The notes: generated by a model from the sequence alone, not told the origin. Shown: positions 33,756 through 42,955, counted from the first letter of the stretch. The stretch is DNA of 64,000 nt from PFJX01 sp031426815 (GCA_031426815.1 JASJPG010000008.1:11175-75174), one strand, 5' to 3'. Program-made: numbers and translations.

Positions 33756-35005
33756 GCCGCCATCTCCTCAGCAGAAAACAATGATGGTTGCTCAGCGCCA
33801 TTCTGGTAAACGGTAACCGGCAACCAGGCATCTGCAGCCGGCTCGTCGCCATCCCAGCCATTGGGCCAAGTGCCCGCGTCTATCAATTGCGTGATCCGCG
33901 TGTACTCCTCCTGATTGATCAGGCTGACCACTTTCCCGGTGCCAGATGGCCGAATACGCTGTTCAGCGAAATTACAGTCGTTCTGGATTTGGATGATTTT
34001 CAGCAGCGCATCACGCCGCGCATCAAGCGTGATTGGACCCATCCGCTGCGGGTTCGCGGCGATGGCGCCATTCTTTAACCGCTCGGCGCCGGCCTTGCGG
34101 ATGCGTTGCGCCGGTTCGCGCAGCCAGCGATAGATCGGCTTGAGATCGCGCAACGGCTCCAGGTGTGCCCACCTTGGCATAGCAATGATGCTGTCCAGAG
34201 CCGCATCCTTAGCGGCCAGCGGACAACCGATGCAGCCTGTTCTAGCGTTGACTTCCTCTGCCTCGTCGCCGCCGTAGGAGTCAGCGATCATTCGCGTCGA
34301 CCAGCCGCCGTATTGCTCCAATGGCGCCCAGTTCCGCAACCACTCCCACACATGGCACACGCGCCAGTGCAGCAGCGGCGCCAGTGTGGCGATTCGGCCG
34401 CGCACTCCTTTGGACTGCGGCAACACCTGCTGATACCAGCCCTGGCCGCACTCGGCGCCGTCCTTGCTGCAACTCATTTCGATGCGGCGATCACGGATTG
34501 CGCTCTCGCCCTGGCGCACGCCGGTAATCACCAGCGCCGTGCCGTCGCCGATGGTTTCGGAGATGGCCTCGGTCATCGGATCAACCTTGATCTGGCGTGT
34601 ACACCAGCGCAGCGTGTTGTTGTTCGGCGGCGGCACGCCGCGCCCGAGGATGTAGACCAGGAACCGCTTATCCAGCGGCGCGCGCACGATGCGGCACTCG
34701 ATACCGCGCTCTTCCAGTTCATCCATGATATGCAGGGCGGCCATGGCCAGCGGCGGCAGTTCCTGGCGCGTGTCGGCATACAACACCGTCAACTTCTCCG
34801 GCGCCCGCACGCGGCCGGAGTCGATCAGCCAGACCAACAGGGTGAGTGTGGCGCTGGAGTCCTTCCCGCCCGACCAGGCCACAACCCAATGGCGATGCGC
34901 GGGGCCGTAGGCGGTCAGACTCTGTACGGTGAGTTCGATGCTTTCCGTCATCTGCAGACGGGCGGCGCCGGATTCGAACAGGTCGAGGCTCCTGACCAAA
35001 GCCAT
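33752..35005 (-). CDS. PAPS-reductase / DndC-like PP-loop protein
   Basis: 417 residues; the ATG shares a base with the Gam-like stop (TGATG). VVAWSGGKDSSATL (PP-loop 45-50), VLYADTRQELP, C135 in RWCTRQIK, TGVRQGES, C179, C186 and the pair C258-IG-C261 (ARTGCIGCP) are visible. PP-loop plus Cys clusters define the PAPS-reductase/DndC group, which uses ATP and often an Fe-S cluster to move sulfur. True PAPS reductases of assimilation are shorter. A role in modifying phage DNA or RNA is inference. No other dnd/ssp gene is present. Confidence 0.75.
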   Translation of the reverse strand: MALVRSLDLFESGAARLQMTESIELTVQSLTAYGPAHRHWVVAWSGGKDSSATLTLLVWLIDSGRVRAPEKLTVLYADTRQELPPLAMAALHIMDELEERGIECRIVRAPLDKRFLVYILGRGVPPPNNNTLRWCTRQIKVDPMTEAISETIGDGTALVITGVRQGESAIRDRRIEMSCSKDGAECGQGWYQQVLPQSKGVRGRIATLAPLLHWRVCHVWEWLRNWAPLEQYGGWSTRMIADSYGGDEAEEVNARTGCIGCPLAAKDAALDSIIAMPRWAHLEPLRDLKPIYRWLREPAQRIRKAGAERLKNGAIAANPQRMGPITLDARRDALLKIIQIQNDCNFAEQRIRPSGTGKVVSLINQEEYTRITQLIDAGTWPNGWDGDEPAADAWLPVTVYQNGAEQPSLFSAEEMAA

Positions 35006-35598
35006 CACGCCACCTCTTTCAACTTCAGTTTCCCGGCCTTCTTCGTCGTCTTCTCGTCGTCGCCCTGGCGCCGGGCAGCGTCGGCGAGGATGACCTTGAC
35101 CAGTTTCTCCAGGTCGCTGTCGCCGATGGTGACGAACGCCTGATCGGTGCCGCTGACCTGGCGGACGCCGATCTGGCGCAGGGTTTGGCTGTCCAGCTGC
35201 GGCAGCGCATCGGCGACCAGGCTGGTTTGAGTGCGGATCAGCAGGTCGACCTGGTCGGGGAGGATCGCCTCGATGCGGCGCATCACCACTTCTTCGTCGT
35301 CCCAATCCAGCGAATCCAGCTCTTTTCGGTAGCCGGCTTTGACGCCGTCGACGGTGATGGAACGCGGACGCTTGAACAGTTGCGGGCTGGCCTGGATCAG
35401 CTGCATCAGCGCCTCATACGCGGCGGCTTTTTCCTCGGCGGCGGCGTCGATGCCGGCGCGGTGGCGGGCGGCGATGGGCGCCACGGCGGCGGCGATTTCG
35501 GCCTCTTGCGTCTGGGCGCGCAGAGTCAGCTCGCGGTTGGTCAGCGCCAGGTATTGCGCGGCTTCGATGACGGCGGCCATTGCGGGGGATTTGCTCAT
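35005..35598 (-). CDS. Gam-like host-nuclease inhibitor family protein
   Basis: 197 residues. An N-terminal coiled coil (ELTLRAQTQEAEIAAAVAPIAARHRAGIDAAAEEKAAAYEAL) is followed by RSITVDGVKAGYRKE and a helical segment, the same plan as Mu Gam, which binds DNA ends and blocks RecBCD. The C-terminal Lys-rich tail is extra. Similarity is by layout, so other early functions remain possible. Confidence 0.55.
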   Translation of the reverse strand: MSKSPAMAAVIEAAQYLALTNRELTLRAQTQEAEIAAAVAPIAARHRAGIDAAAEEKAAAYEALMQLIQASPQLFKRPRSITVDGVKAGYRKELDSLDWDDEEVVMRRIEAILPDQVDLLIRTQTSLVADALPQLDSQTLRQIGVRQVSGTDQAFVTIGDSDLEKLVKVILADAARRQGDDEKTTKKAGKLKLKEVA

Positions 35599-36164
35599 GG
35601 GTTGCTCCTGGTCAGGATTGATTTCGCCTCTGCCAATCCGGCTTTGGCGGCCTCCGGGTTACGGGTTGTTTTCTTCGCCGGGGCTTCCGGCGCGAAGGGT
35701 TTATGCGCGGCGCTGGTGCCGACCGGGGTTTCACCGCGGCCGCTGCGCAGCTTTGCGACTTCGGCCTTGGCGTCATCGCCGGCGGCCATGTCGGCGATGA
35801 TCTGCAGCAGCAGGCCGTGGCCTTTCAGGGGGCGGCGCAGGGTGGGGATGTTGAACAGCTTGTCGAGCGCGTCGGACCAGTACGCCAGCGGTGCCGGCCA
35901 GGTGCGGCCGTCGCGCTGGATGCTGCCGGCGTCCATCATCTCCACCACTTCGCCCATCAGGATCTCGACGCGATCCCAGCCGATCTTGCGCTGCGCCGGG
36001 GAATGCAGCCCGACGTAGCGCAGCACGGCTTTGCGCAGGGCCGGCGAGCCGGGCATCCGCGCCATCAGCGCAACCACGCCGCGCGCATCGTCGCTGCCCA
36101 GGATGGCCTCCAGGCCCATCTCCACCTGGCAGGCCGGACCCACGACGCGGGGCAGGCCGGTCAT
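35595..36164 (-). CDS. Hypothetical early protein
   Basis: 189 residues; start at MTGLPRVVGPACQVEM, overlapping the upstream gene by 4 nt. Helical N-terminal two thirds (KIGWDRVEILMGEVVEMMDAG, PLAYWSDALDKLF) and a disordered Ala/Lys-rich tail. I do not recognise the family. It is coupled to the Gam-like gene by a 4-nt overlap. Confidence 0.6.
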   Translation of the reverse strand: MTGLPRVVGPACQVEMGLEAILGSDDARGVVALMARMPGSPALRKAVLRYVGLHSPAQRKIGWDRVEILMGEVVEMMDAGSIQRDGRTWPAPLAYWSDALDKLFNIPTLRRPLKGHGLLLQIIADMAAGDDAKAEVAKLRSGRGETPVGTSAAHKPFAPEAPAKKTTRNPEAAKAGLAEAKSILTRSNP

Positions 36165-36514
36165 GCGTAGATGTTCCCGAGTGCGTTGGCGCGGCCGGGC
36201 GTAGCCGGCGGGCGCTGGCCGTGGCCGAGGCGCCACTTGTCGCCGAACCGCACCACCGTATGGCCGGGCGCGACCTTTTCCCGCTCGACGCTGTAATCGC
36301 GGGCGACATGATCCTTGCGATAAGGGGCGACGCCCAGCTGCCAGACACGGCTTTTGCCGATGTTGTCGCCGCACCAGGCACGGTTATCGCCCTGCAGCGC
36401 CTCCAGGTCATTTTTGAGCGCTGCGCGTTTCAGGCCGGTGGCGCGCATCAGCTCGTTGAACGACATCGGGCGGATGGTCAGGTGCATCAAAATCAGTTCG
36501 GTCGGGGTCATCAT
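36161..36514 (-). CDS. Winged-helix DNA-binding-like early protein
   Basis: 117 residues. MTPTELILMHLTIRPMSFNELMRATGLKRAALKNDLEAL reads as a helix-turn-helix with ParB/GntR-like spacing. The C-terminus (YSVEREKVAPGHTVVRFGDKWRLGHGQ) is basic. The start is one of two adjacent ATGs that overlap the previous stop. It is probably a small regulator. Confidence 0.55.
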   Translation of the reverse strand: MMTPTELILMHLTIRPMSFNELMRATGLKRAALKNDLEALQGDNRAWCGDNIGKSRVWQLGVAPYRKDHVARDYSVEREKVAPGHTVVRFGDKWRLGHGQRPPATPGRANALGNIYA

Positions 36515-36717
36515 GGTTTTGTCTCCGGGTTTTTTGCGCGATCCAGGTGCAGCTTGCAGACCGCCATGGCGCTGGTCAGGAAATTGCCCAGGCCGCAACG
36601 CCAGGTCGGGCAACCGCGTTTGATGTCTTCGGCGCCATGCGTGCAGTTTCTGCAACTGGGGCGCTGATTGGCTTTGAGATAGCCCATGACGGCCTGGGAA
36701 TTGGCAATGGTGCTCAT
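36511..36717 (-). CDS. Cys-rich small protein
   Basis: 68 residues. C22-x2-C25, C36, C41 and C54 (SCRNCTHGAEDIKRGCPTWRC) could bind zinc or an Fe-S cluster. It overlaps both neighbours by 4-7 nt within the early operon. No family recognised. Confidence 0.55.
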   Translation of the reverse strand: MSTIANSQAVMGYLKANQRPSCRNCTHGAEDIKRGCPTWRCGLGNFLTSAMAVCKLHLDRAKNPETKP

Positions 36718-37199
36718 GGCCGCAACCGCACCGGTTCGGCCGGCATCGGCGCCCAGTGCGTCACCACGCCAAGCACCTCCTCGCTGCCGTCCGGCTCGCT
36801 GTTGTAGGTGGCAACCCAGCGGCCATCGTTGCGGATGAAGCCGATGCGGATCAGCGTATTGCCCTCCTCATCGGAGAACCCCGGCAGCACCTGCAGCGCC
36901 AGCACATCGGTCAGCGGCTCTGGCAGGCCCATGTGCAGCGGGCGCCAGGCAGCGTGCGAACGGGCTTCGAACGTGGTGTCGATGATCTGGATCGACTCGC
37001 CGGCGGGCACATCGAGGCCGATGATTTCCGTGGTGCCGTCGGCGTGGTGGATCTCCAGCGCCGGCGGGGCGTCGTCGTCGCGGTAGAACAGCAGTTCGGT
37101 ATTCGGGCGCATGCCGACCATGACCTGGTAGAGCGCGCGGGCCATGTCCAGCGTCTGATCAGTGGACAACACGGTATTGAAGTTCAGGGGCGCGTTCAT
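36714..37199 (-). CDS. Hypothetical early protein
   Basis: 161 residues; start at MNAPLNFNTVLSTDQTLDMARALYQVM. Acidic, alpha/beta, with no recognised motif (LEIHHADGTTEIIGLDVPAGESIQIIDTTFE). Overlaps the Cys-rich gene by 4 nt. Neighbours suggest a role in early replication or host takeover only by position. Confidence 0.55.
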   Translation of the reverse strand: MNAPLNFNTVLSTDQTLDMARALYQVMVGMRPNTELLFYRDDDAPPALEIHHADGTTEIIGLDVPAGESIQIIDTTFEARSHAAWRPLHMGLPEPLTDVLALQVLPGFSDEEGNTLIRIGFIRNDGRWVATYNSEPDGSEEVLGVVTHWAPMPAEPVRLRP

Positions 37200-37200
37200 C

Positions 37201-37557
37201 TCAATGCCCCCTTTCGAACCAGACCACAGTGACATTGCGGTAAGCCAGCAGGCAGCCCTTGCGGAACGCCAGCCCATCGGCGCCGACGCCGCGCATGTAG
37301 TAGGCGCCCTGGCCGTTTTCGGCCAGCTTCGCCAGGTGCGAACTGGCCTGGATCTGGATCGTCGGCTTGGAAACCAACAGATCGACGCCGACCACGGCAT
37401 GGCCCTCGCGGGTCAGCGACTCGACGGCGCGCTCCATCAGCGTGAGTTTCGCCATCACATCGGCATTGATCGCGGCGTTGCGCGGCGGGCGGGCGGCATG
37501 GTGGGCGCGTTCAAGCTGGCCTTTGACGCGGGGGGAGGTGTATTGAGTGGTTTGCAT
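37201..37557 (-). CDS. Hypothetical early protein
   Basis: 118 residues. Basic N-terminus, then LTLMERAVESLTREGHAVVGVDLLVSKPTIQI and KGCLLAYRNVTVVWFERGH. It lies 9 bp downstream of the B-type ATPase and shows normal operon spacing. Family not recognised. Confidence 0.55.
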   Translation of the reverse strand: MQTTQYTSPRVKGQLERAHHAARPPRNAAINADVMAKLTLMERAVESLTREGHAVVGVDLLVSKPTIQIQASSHLAKLAENGQGAYYMRGVGADGLAFRKGCLLAYRNVTVVWFERGH

Positions 37558-37566
37558 GCTGCCTCC

Positions 37567-38835
37567 TCAGAGAGATTGAATGACGTCGGCGGTCACCAGG
37601 TCTTCGCCGATGCGGGCGGCCTGGTTCATCGCTTTCACGATCAGGTTGTTGACCATCAACGGATACAGCTGGCTGGCGACGGTGAGGCCGTGGCGCTGGG
37701 TCAGGCGGATGCGGATCGCCTCGTAGGCATCGGGCGCAAACACCCGTGCCGGATCCACATTGCGGCGCTGCAGCTTGTGCGCGACGTATTGCTCCAGGTG
37801 CGCGTCCAGCGGCATCAGCGTCGCCACCTCGCAGCGGCGAATCACTTCGCGCAGCTCCGGGTGCCGCGACTCATCGAGCAGATCGGAAAGCTCCGGCTGG
37901 CCGATCAGGATCACCCCCAGCAAAAAGCGGTGCCCGGCCTTCAGCTCCAGCAGCCGTTTCAGCGTTTTGAGGGTGGCCGGCAACAGGCTGTGCGCCTCCT
38001 CCACCATCAACACCACGCTATGCCCGCTCTCGCTCGCCGTGGTCTGCGCCAGCGCGCCCTTCACCTGCTCGGTCAGCCGCTGCATGCTCTGGCGCGGCCG
38101 CTCGCTGGAGATCGCCGACAGAATGCTTTCCAGGACGCGGCGCGCGGTCAGGCGGGTCTTGCTGCTGTCCAGGTCGATATCCACCACCGAAGGGGTCGCC
38201 ACAATGACCTTGGCGCGATCCGCCTCGATGCGCTCGTACAGATCGTTGAACAGCGTCGTTTTGCCGCTGCCGGATTCGCCGATCACCGCCAGGAAGCCGC
38301 CGTGCTTCGACACCGTGTACATCGCCTCGCGGATATAGCGCTGGTCGGCGGACAGGAACACGTCCTGGCTGCTCTGCACGTCATCCTTGAACGGGTCTTT
38401 GAAAATCTTGAAATGGCTACGCGTCTCGGGATACAGCATCTCGGGCTCTCCAATGGGTTCGATTTCGGTGGCCACAGCGGTCGGGTGAGACGAAGCACGC
38501 GGGCGGGACAGATGCGCGCCGCCGCCGGGCAAGTGGTGTTGCGGCTGGATGCCCTTGTGGTCGGCCGCCAACGGCTGCCAGATCGTCGCGATCTCGCCTT
38601 CCGGCACGCCGCGTTCCTGCAGCAGCGCCACGATGGCCGCCTCGATCTCGGCGCGCGGCGTCGTCACCGGCCACAAGCCGAAGTTGATCAACTGATTGAT
38701 TGCCGGGCGCGACAGCCGCCGGCCGTTGGGCTGGGTCACCCGCTCACCCACCTCGGCCTGGCGGATGCCGTGCTCCGCCAACACCAACTTCAGCGCGATG
38801 GGTTGATAAACGTCGCGATGCGCGGCCATGGTCAT
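37567..38835 (-). CDS. Transposition ATPase (MuB / TnsC-like, ExeA-type AAA)
   Basis: 422 residues. The N-terminus (LKLVLAEHGIRQAEVGERV) is an HTH. Walker A is GESGSGKTT (186-194) and Walker B is SVVLMVEEAHSL. The ATPase core is of the ExeA/AAA_22 type seen in BcepMu-like phages. It should bind target DNA, activate the transposase and give target immunity. It is next to the transposase, with one small gene between them. Confidence 0.85.
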   Translation of the reverse strand: MTMAAHRDVYQPIALKLVLAEHGIRQAEVGERVTQPNGRRLSRPAINQLINFGLWPVTTPRAEIEAAIVALLQERGVPEGEIATIWQPLAADHKGIQPQHHLPGGGAHLSRPRASSHPTAVATEIEPIGEPEMLYPETRSHFKIFKDPFKDDVQSSQDVFLSADQRYIREAMYTVSKHGGFLAVIGESGSGKTTLFNDLYERIEADRAKVIVATPSVVDIDLDSSKTRLTARRVLESILSAISSERPRQSMQRLTEQVKGALAQTTASESGHSVVLMVEEAHSLLPATLKTLKRLLELKAGHRFLLGVILIGQPELSDLLDESRHPELREVIRRCEVATLMPLDAHLEQYVAHKLQRRNVDPARVFAPDAYEAIRIRLTQRHGLTVASQLYPLMVNNLIVKAMNQAARIGEDLVTADVIQSL

Positions 38836-39083
38836 GCCTCCTGCCAGCCCTGTTTCAGCAGGTGTGCCGCCGGATGCGCGCCGCCGGGGTCGGAGACGAA
38901 CACCTCCACCTCATCCGGCCGTTCGAAGTGCCAGAACACATCGTCCACACACCAGTAATCGCCGTGTGCGGTAATCGCCAGCATGTCGCCCACACTGGGC
39001 ACAAACGGTATGTCGCAGCGCGCCACCATGTCCGCCTCCGTATTCACCGGAAAGTCAGCGGTGGTTCTGAAAATGCCTTTCAT
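38832..39083 (-). CDS. Hypothetical protein between transposase and ATPase genes
   Basis: 83 residues; start at MKGIFRTTADFPVNTEADM. Small beta-rich, acidic domain (IPFVPSVGDMLAITAHGDYWCVDDVFWHFE), no family recognised. Its stop overlaps the ATPase start (ATGA). The 80-bp gap before it holds a short hairpin. Confidence 0.55.
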   Translation of the reverse strand: MKGIFRTTADFPVNTEADMVARCDIPFVPSVGDMLAITAHGDYWCVDDVFWHFERPDEVEVFVSDPGGAHPAAHLLKQGWQEA

Positions 39084-39163
39084 GTTTACAATCCCCTTGC
39101 ATTTGTGCGGCCCACTTGGGCCAATCCGCTGGCGACCTGGGTGCAACCAGGCCGTCAGCACCT

Positions 39164-40930
39164 TCAACTCACCAGCGCCAGCTTGGGCCGCTCCTGAGTC
39201 AATTCACGGGCCTGGCGCAATGCCTCGGCCACCGTCCCCACGTCATCCGGCAACACCCCCTCCGGCCAGCCTGCTTTCAGCGCGCGCAGATCCTCGCGGC
39301 CCCAGTCCGGCAGCAGGCGCGTCAACAGCGCGGCGGTCTCGGCATGGGTCATGCGCTTGATCTCCACATGGGCGCGGTCTGGCACGTTGAGCGCGGTACC
39401 GCGCTTGGGCAGCGCCGTCGGCTGGTAGATGTCCGCCAGGTGGCTGTGTGCATTGAGGCCGCCGAATGGCGCGGTCTGCTTGGCGCGCGCCTTGGTCGCG
39501 TCCTGGTCCGGGAACGCCATCGCATCCATGCGCTTGGCGGCCTTGTCTGCGGCGGTGTCGGCGGTCGCCTTGTAGGTCTCATTCCAGACTGGGGCGTCGG
39601 CCTCGAAGCCGTATTCATCCGGCGCCGGCTCCGCTTCCAGGCGGTGGAACACATCCTCGCCGTCGTACCGAGTCATGCGCAGATGCAGCGAGCAATCGCC
39701 GCCAATCAGCAGCGGCCGCACCATCACCTTGTCGCCGGCACAGATGCCGTCCAGGCCATCCACCTTGTAATAACGGGTGCGCGGTGCGGCTGGGTGCTTG
39801 AAGCTGATGGTCAGCTCGCGTGAAACCGGGCGCTCCAGTTCCTTGCCCGACAACAGCGCACGACAGGTTTCCAGGCCGGGCAGAATGCGCAGCTGCGCGC
39901 TGCTGATGCGCCGCCACAGGTTGTAACGCGCGGTCGGCTCCATGCCGCGCCGGCGCAAACGGCAGTCGTCCCGCACAATCAAGTCGGCGTTGAATGCGTT
40001 CTGCCAATGCAGCACCGCCGCATTCAGTTGCTCCACGCTTTCCACCGGCTCGAACTTCAAACGGCTCTCGAACTTGGTTTCCACCAGGTTGTTGCCGTTC
40101 TCCACGCCGCCCTTCACTCGCGCCTTGCCGGCGGCATGTTCGATCGCCGTCACTTCCAGGCTGAGCAGCAGGTTCTTGATTGCCGCTGCCGTGTTGGCGC
40201 TGCCCTTGTCCCACACCAGGATTTTCGGCACGCCGTGAAACTCGCGGCCGGGCTGCTGGCCCCAGGCCCACATCAGAAAATCGAACAGGATCACCGGATT
40301 CTCGCCGGCCGCCTCGTAGTAGCGCACCGCCAGGACAGCGCTGGCATGGTCGTACAGCACATAGCGCCAGACCTTCAGCTTTACCTTGGCATAGTTGTCC
40401 AGCTTGTTCTTGTAGAAGGCGTCCGCCTCCATGATGTGCTGCTGTCCGCGCATGTAATAAAGCACGCACAGCGACGGATCCACCTGGTGCACATGGTTAG
40501 GGTGCAGGCTCTTCAACCGGCCCGGCGCATCGGCCTTTTCCTGCGTATCCAGATCGAGCTTGCGCGCCTTCATCAGCTTGTTCAGCTGGCCGTTTGACAC
40601 CGGCAGATCGAGATCATTGGCCACCATGATGCTGGCGCCGGTGCTGGTAAACAGCGTGCGCTTGCCGTTCTTGCGCACCGCCTCGCGCTTCATGGCCGCC
40701 AGCATCTCAATCCGTTCCACCGGCACGCATGTTGTGCCCTTGTCGGCGCGCGCCTTACGGCCGGAATGCCAGCCCACCTCGCTGCGCAAACGGTTGTACA
40801 ACTTGGCCCGGCTCCAGCCCAGGAAACCGGTGACTTCCAGCACAATCGGCTCGGTCTGGCCGTGTGCGGCCGCGTCGATCCGGCGTGCCACGTCGGCCAG
40901 GTAATCGCGGATATCGGGCGCCAGTGCCAT
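39164..40930 (-). CDS. DDE transposase (MuA-like function, BcepMu/Tn552 type)
   Basis: 588 residues. An N-terminal DNA-binding part (VTGFLGWSRAKLYNRLRSEVG) precedes an rve-type catalytic core with D151 (HQVDPS), D241 (VWDKGSA) and E277 (GGVENGN). A beta-barrel-like C-terminal region follows. It cuts and joins the phage ends during integration and replicative transposition. The likely sites are the GATAAAT repeats at both termini. The sequence is closer to the BcepMu/B3-type than to MuA itself. Confidence 0.9.
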   Translation of the reverse strand: MALAPDIRDYLADVARRIDAAAHGQTEPIVLEVTGFLGWSRAKLYNRLRSEVGWHSGRKARADKGTTCVPVERIEMLAAMKREAVRKNGKRTLFTSTGASIMVANDLDLPVSNGQLNKLMKARKLDLDTQEKADAPGRLKSLHPNHVHQVDPSLCVLYYMRGQQHIMEADAFYKNKLDNYAKVKLKVWRYVLYDHASAVLAVRYYEAAGENPVILFDFLMWAWGQQPGREFHGVPKILVWDKGSANTAAAIKNLLLSLEVTAIEHAAGKARVKGGVENGNNLVETKFESRLKFEPVESVEQLNAAVLHWQNAFNADLIVRDDCRLRRRGMEPTARYNLWRRISSAQLRILPGLETCRALLSGKELERPVSRELTISFKHPAAPRTRYYKVDGLDGICAGDKVMVRPLLIGGDCSLHLRMTRYDGEDVFHRLEAEPAPDEYGFEADAPVWNETYKATADTAADKAAKRMDAMAFPDQDATKARAKQTAPFGGLNAHSHLADIYQPTALPKRGTALNVPDRAHVEIKRMTHAETAALLTRLLPDWGREDLRALKAGWPEGVLPDDVGTVAEALRQARELTQERPKLALVS

Positions 40931-40939
40931 GATTGCCCC

Positions 40940-41878
40940 TTAATCCTGCTCGTACGGCAGGATGTAGGTCTTGTCCATGTCGATGTAACCCGACAGGGTC
41001 AGACCAAACTGGTTGCGCAACCCGGCCGCCAGCGTGCACAAGCGTTCGATCTGCTCCGCCATGCGGAACACCACGCCCTTGTATTGCTCGTGCGCCGGTT
41101 CGGACTCGTCCATTTGCTGGTAGACCAGATCGGTCGCTTCGATCAGCGTCAGGTGTTTGGACAACACCTCATCCATCACCTTGCCCAAGGCGTGCAGATC
41201 GTCCTTCAGGCCGTCAATCTGCTCGGGCCAGGGGGATTCCGTCAGCGGACTGTGTTGGGTCTTCTGCTTTTCCGCCTTCACCGCCAGCTCATTGATCTTT
41301 GCCTGGTTCTGTTCAAGTACGCGGTCCTTGGCCTGCGATTCTTCTCGCGCCTCTCGTAGTGCCGCCTTGAGCTCGCGCGCCGTCATACACTCGATTTCAT
41401 CCAGCGCCATGCCGGCGAATGTGCCGCCGTTCGCAAGCTCATCCAGGTCTTCGTTGTCCGCGTCGACCATCAGGTCAAGCAGCTTGCTTTGTCCGATTCG
41501 TCCAAACGTTTGGACAGTTTGCGGATTCATCTCCAGCAACCGGCGCGTGGCGCTCATGAACTTGTAGGCGCTGGCCCGCGACAGGCCAAGCCGCTCCTCA
41601 ACCAGCCGGTCGAAGTCGCCGCGCGGCTCGTGCTCGCGGATCAGCAGCACGCACTTGCCGGCCTCAATCAGCGAGTTGCTGGCATTGCCGATGTGGATGT
41701 TGAACTCGCTGATGACGCGTTCGCGGTCGTACAACATGCCGTTGCCGTACTTGGCATCCAGCTCCACCAACTGCCCGGCGCGCATGTTGGCAGCGGCCGC
41801 CACGGCGGGCAGGCCGGGGGTGTCTGCGTCGGTCACAACCACTTCGCGGTTTACGGTATTTGCGGGCGGGCGGGCCAT
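40940..41878 (-). CDS. DUF3102-like phage protein
   Basis: 312 residues; start at MARPPANTVNREVVV. ISEFNIHIGNASNSLIEAGKCVLLIREHEP followed by LGLSRASAYKFMSATRRL is the DUF3102 pattern with an HTH-like part. A long coiled coil (residues ~160-210) follows. Homologues lie directly upstream of the transposase in BcepMu-like phages. Function unknown, possibly DNA binding. Confidence 0.7.
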   Translation of the reverse strand: MARPPANTVNREVVVTDADTPGLPAVAAAANMRAGQLVELDAKYGNGMLYDRERVISEFNIHIGNASNSLIEAGKCVLLIREHEPRGDFDRLVEERLGLSRASAYKFMSATRRLLEMNPQTVQTFGRIGQSKLLDLMVDADNEDLDELANGGTFAGMALDEIECMTARELKAALREAREESQAKDRVLEQNQAKINELAVKAEKQKTQHSPLTESPWPEQIDGLKDDLHALGKVMDEVLSKHLTLIEATDLVYQQMDESEPAHEQYKGVVFRMAEQIERLCTLAAGLRNQFGLTLSGYIDMDKTYILPYEQD

Positions 41879-41879
41879 G

Positions 41880-42179
41880 TCAAACCCCCATCCGTTCGAG
41901 AACCACATGGTTGATCTTGCTCGGCCAGCCGGCATTGCACAGCCAGGTCAACGCCTGGTTGAGGCCCATACCGTTGCGGATGCGCTGAATAAGCTGCTCG
42001 CTGACGGCCATCATCACGCGGGCATCGGTATCGCTGATGTCGTGATTGGCCAACGCCTGATCGAGCAGCTTGCGCGCGCCCAGCTCTTTCAGGGTGTCGC
42101 CAAGCAGCGCAGCGTTCAGCACCATTTCTCTCAACTCGGCCGTCGTGGCGCGCCGGTCGTGCAGGGTGTCGTCGTTCAT
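41880..42179 (-). CDS. Hypothetical early protein
   Basis: 99 residues, helical, no family recognised (LREMVLNAALLGDTLKELGARKLLDQAL). It lies 1 bp from the DUF3102-like gene. It is probably part of the regulatory block at the start of the leftward operon. Confidence 0.55.
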   Translation of the reverse strand: MNDDTLHDRRATTAELREMVLNAALLGDTLKELGARKLLDQALANHDISDTDARVMMAVSEQLIQRIRNGMGLNQALTWLCNAGWPSKINHVVLERMGV

Positions 42180-42186
42180 GGTTTCC

Positions 42187-42492
42187 TCAGTTGCGGGTGA
42201 TGCGGGTTTTAAGTTCGTCGACGCGGTTCGATGCGTCGTCCAGGCTCTTCAAGATTCCGTAGCAGGCTTGGGCATGCCGCACGCTGGCGCGGATGCGGCC
42301 GGTCTCGGGAATGCGCTCGGCAAACCCTTCCGCCTCCAGCGCCGCCACGTGGTGAACCACCTGGCTGGCACTGATGCCGGTCGCCTTGCTGATGTCGCCA
42401 TTGGTCAGGCCGTGGGAGAAGTGCTTTTCCAGCAGGCGCAGGATGCGCAGCGTCGTGATGCTGGCCTGCGGTGGGCGGGCGCGCTCAGCCAT
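42187..42492 (-). CDS. Winged-helix regulator
   Basis: 101 residues. TLRILRLLEKHFSHGLTNGDISKATGISASQVVHHVAALEAEGFAERI is a clear IclR/MarR-like winged helix. The C-terminal third is helical. It overlaps the upstream regulator by 8 nt. It probably tunes early transcription. Confidence 0.7.
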   Translation of the reverse strand: MAERARPPQASITTLRILRLLEKHFSHGLTNGDISKATGISASQVVHHVAALEAEGFAERIPETGRIRASVRHAQACYGILKSLDDASNRVDELKTRITRN

Positions 42493-42955
42493 GGTTCAGC
42501 TCCAGTTCCGGCTGCGCGTGCTGCGCCACGTTGGTGCGGTGCCAGGCGGTTTGCTCCATGTGGGCGGTCAGCGCCGCCTGGGTAGCGAGCAGGTCCGCTT
42601 TGCCAGCATAGAAATCAGACAGCAGCACCATCGCGGTCGAAAACGACTGGTGCATCTGCAACAGGTCGTCATCGAACAGATCGCGCCCACTGGGCGCCGG
42701 CACCAGCAGCAGGCCGCGTGCATAGCTCAGGTGGTCAGACACGAAGTGAATGCCGCAGATCGCCTCATACGACTGCACCAGCGAGAGGTGCATCTGACCG
42801 TTCGACAGCCACTTGTAGAGCAGGTCGGCGCTGATCCCCATTTTGTCGGCGATGCGCTCCACGCTCAGGTTGTGGCGCTCTTTGGCGTAGTCCTTGCACA
42901 TCCGCATCGCCTCTACGGTGCTGCGCGGGATGAGCCGTTTCCAATTGCGTGCCAT
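42485..42955 (-). CDS. HTH-containing early regulatory protein
   Basis: 156 residues; start at MARNWKRLIPRSTVEAM. ERHNLSVERIADKMGISADLLYKWLSNGQM is a helix-turn-helix. The rest is helical (FSTAMVLLSDFYAGKADLLATQAAL). Similar proteins occur at the same place in BcepMu-like phages. The role is unknown beyond likely DNA binding. Confidence 0.65.
   Translation of the reverse strand: MARNWKRLIPRSTVEAMRMCKDYAKERHNLSVERIADKMGISADLLYKWLSNGQMHLSLVQSYEAICGIHFVSDHLSYARGLLLVPAPSGRDLFDDDLLQMHQSFSTAMVLLSDFYAGKADLLATQAALTAHMEQTAWHRTNVAQHAQPELELNHG

Noticed and set aside
33752..35005. A complete phosphorothioation (Dnd/Ssp) system
   Set aside because: Only one DndC-like protein is present. No DndA, DndB, DndD, DndE or Ssp partner is seen in the window, so a full system is not claimed.
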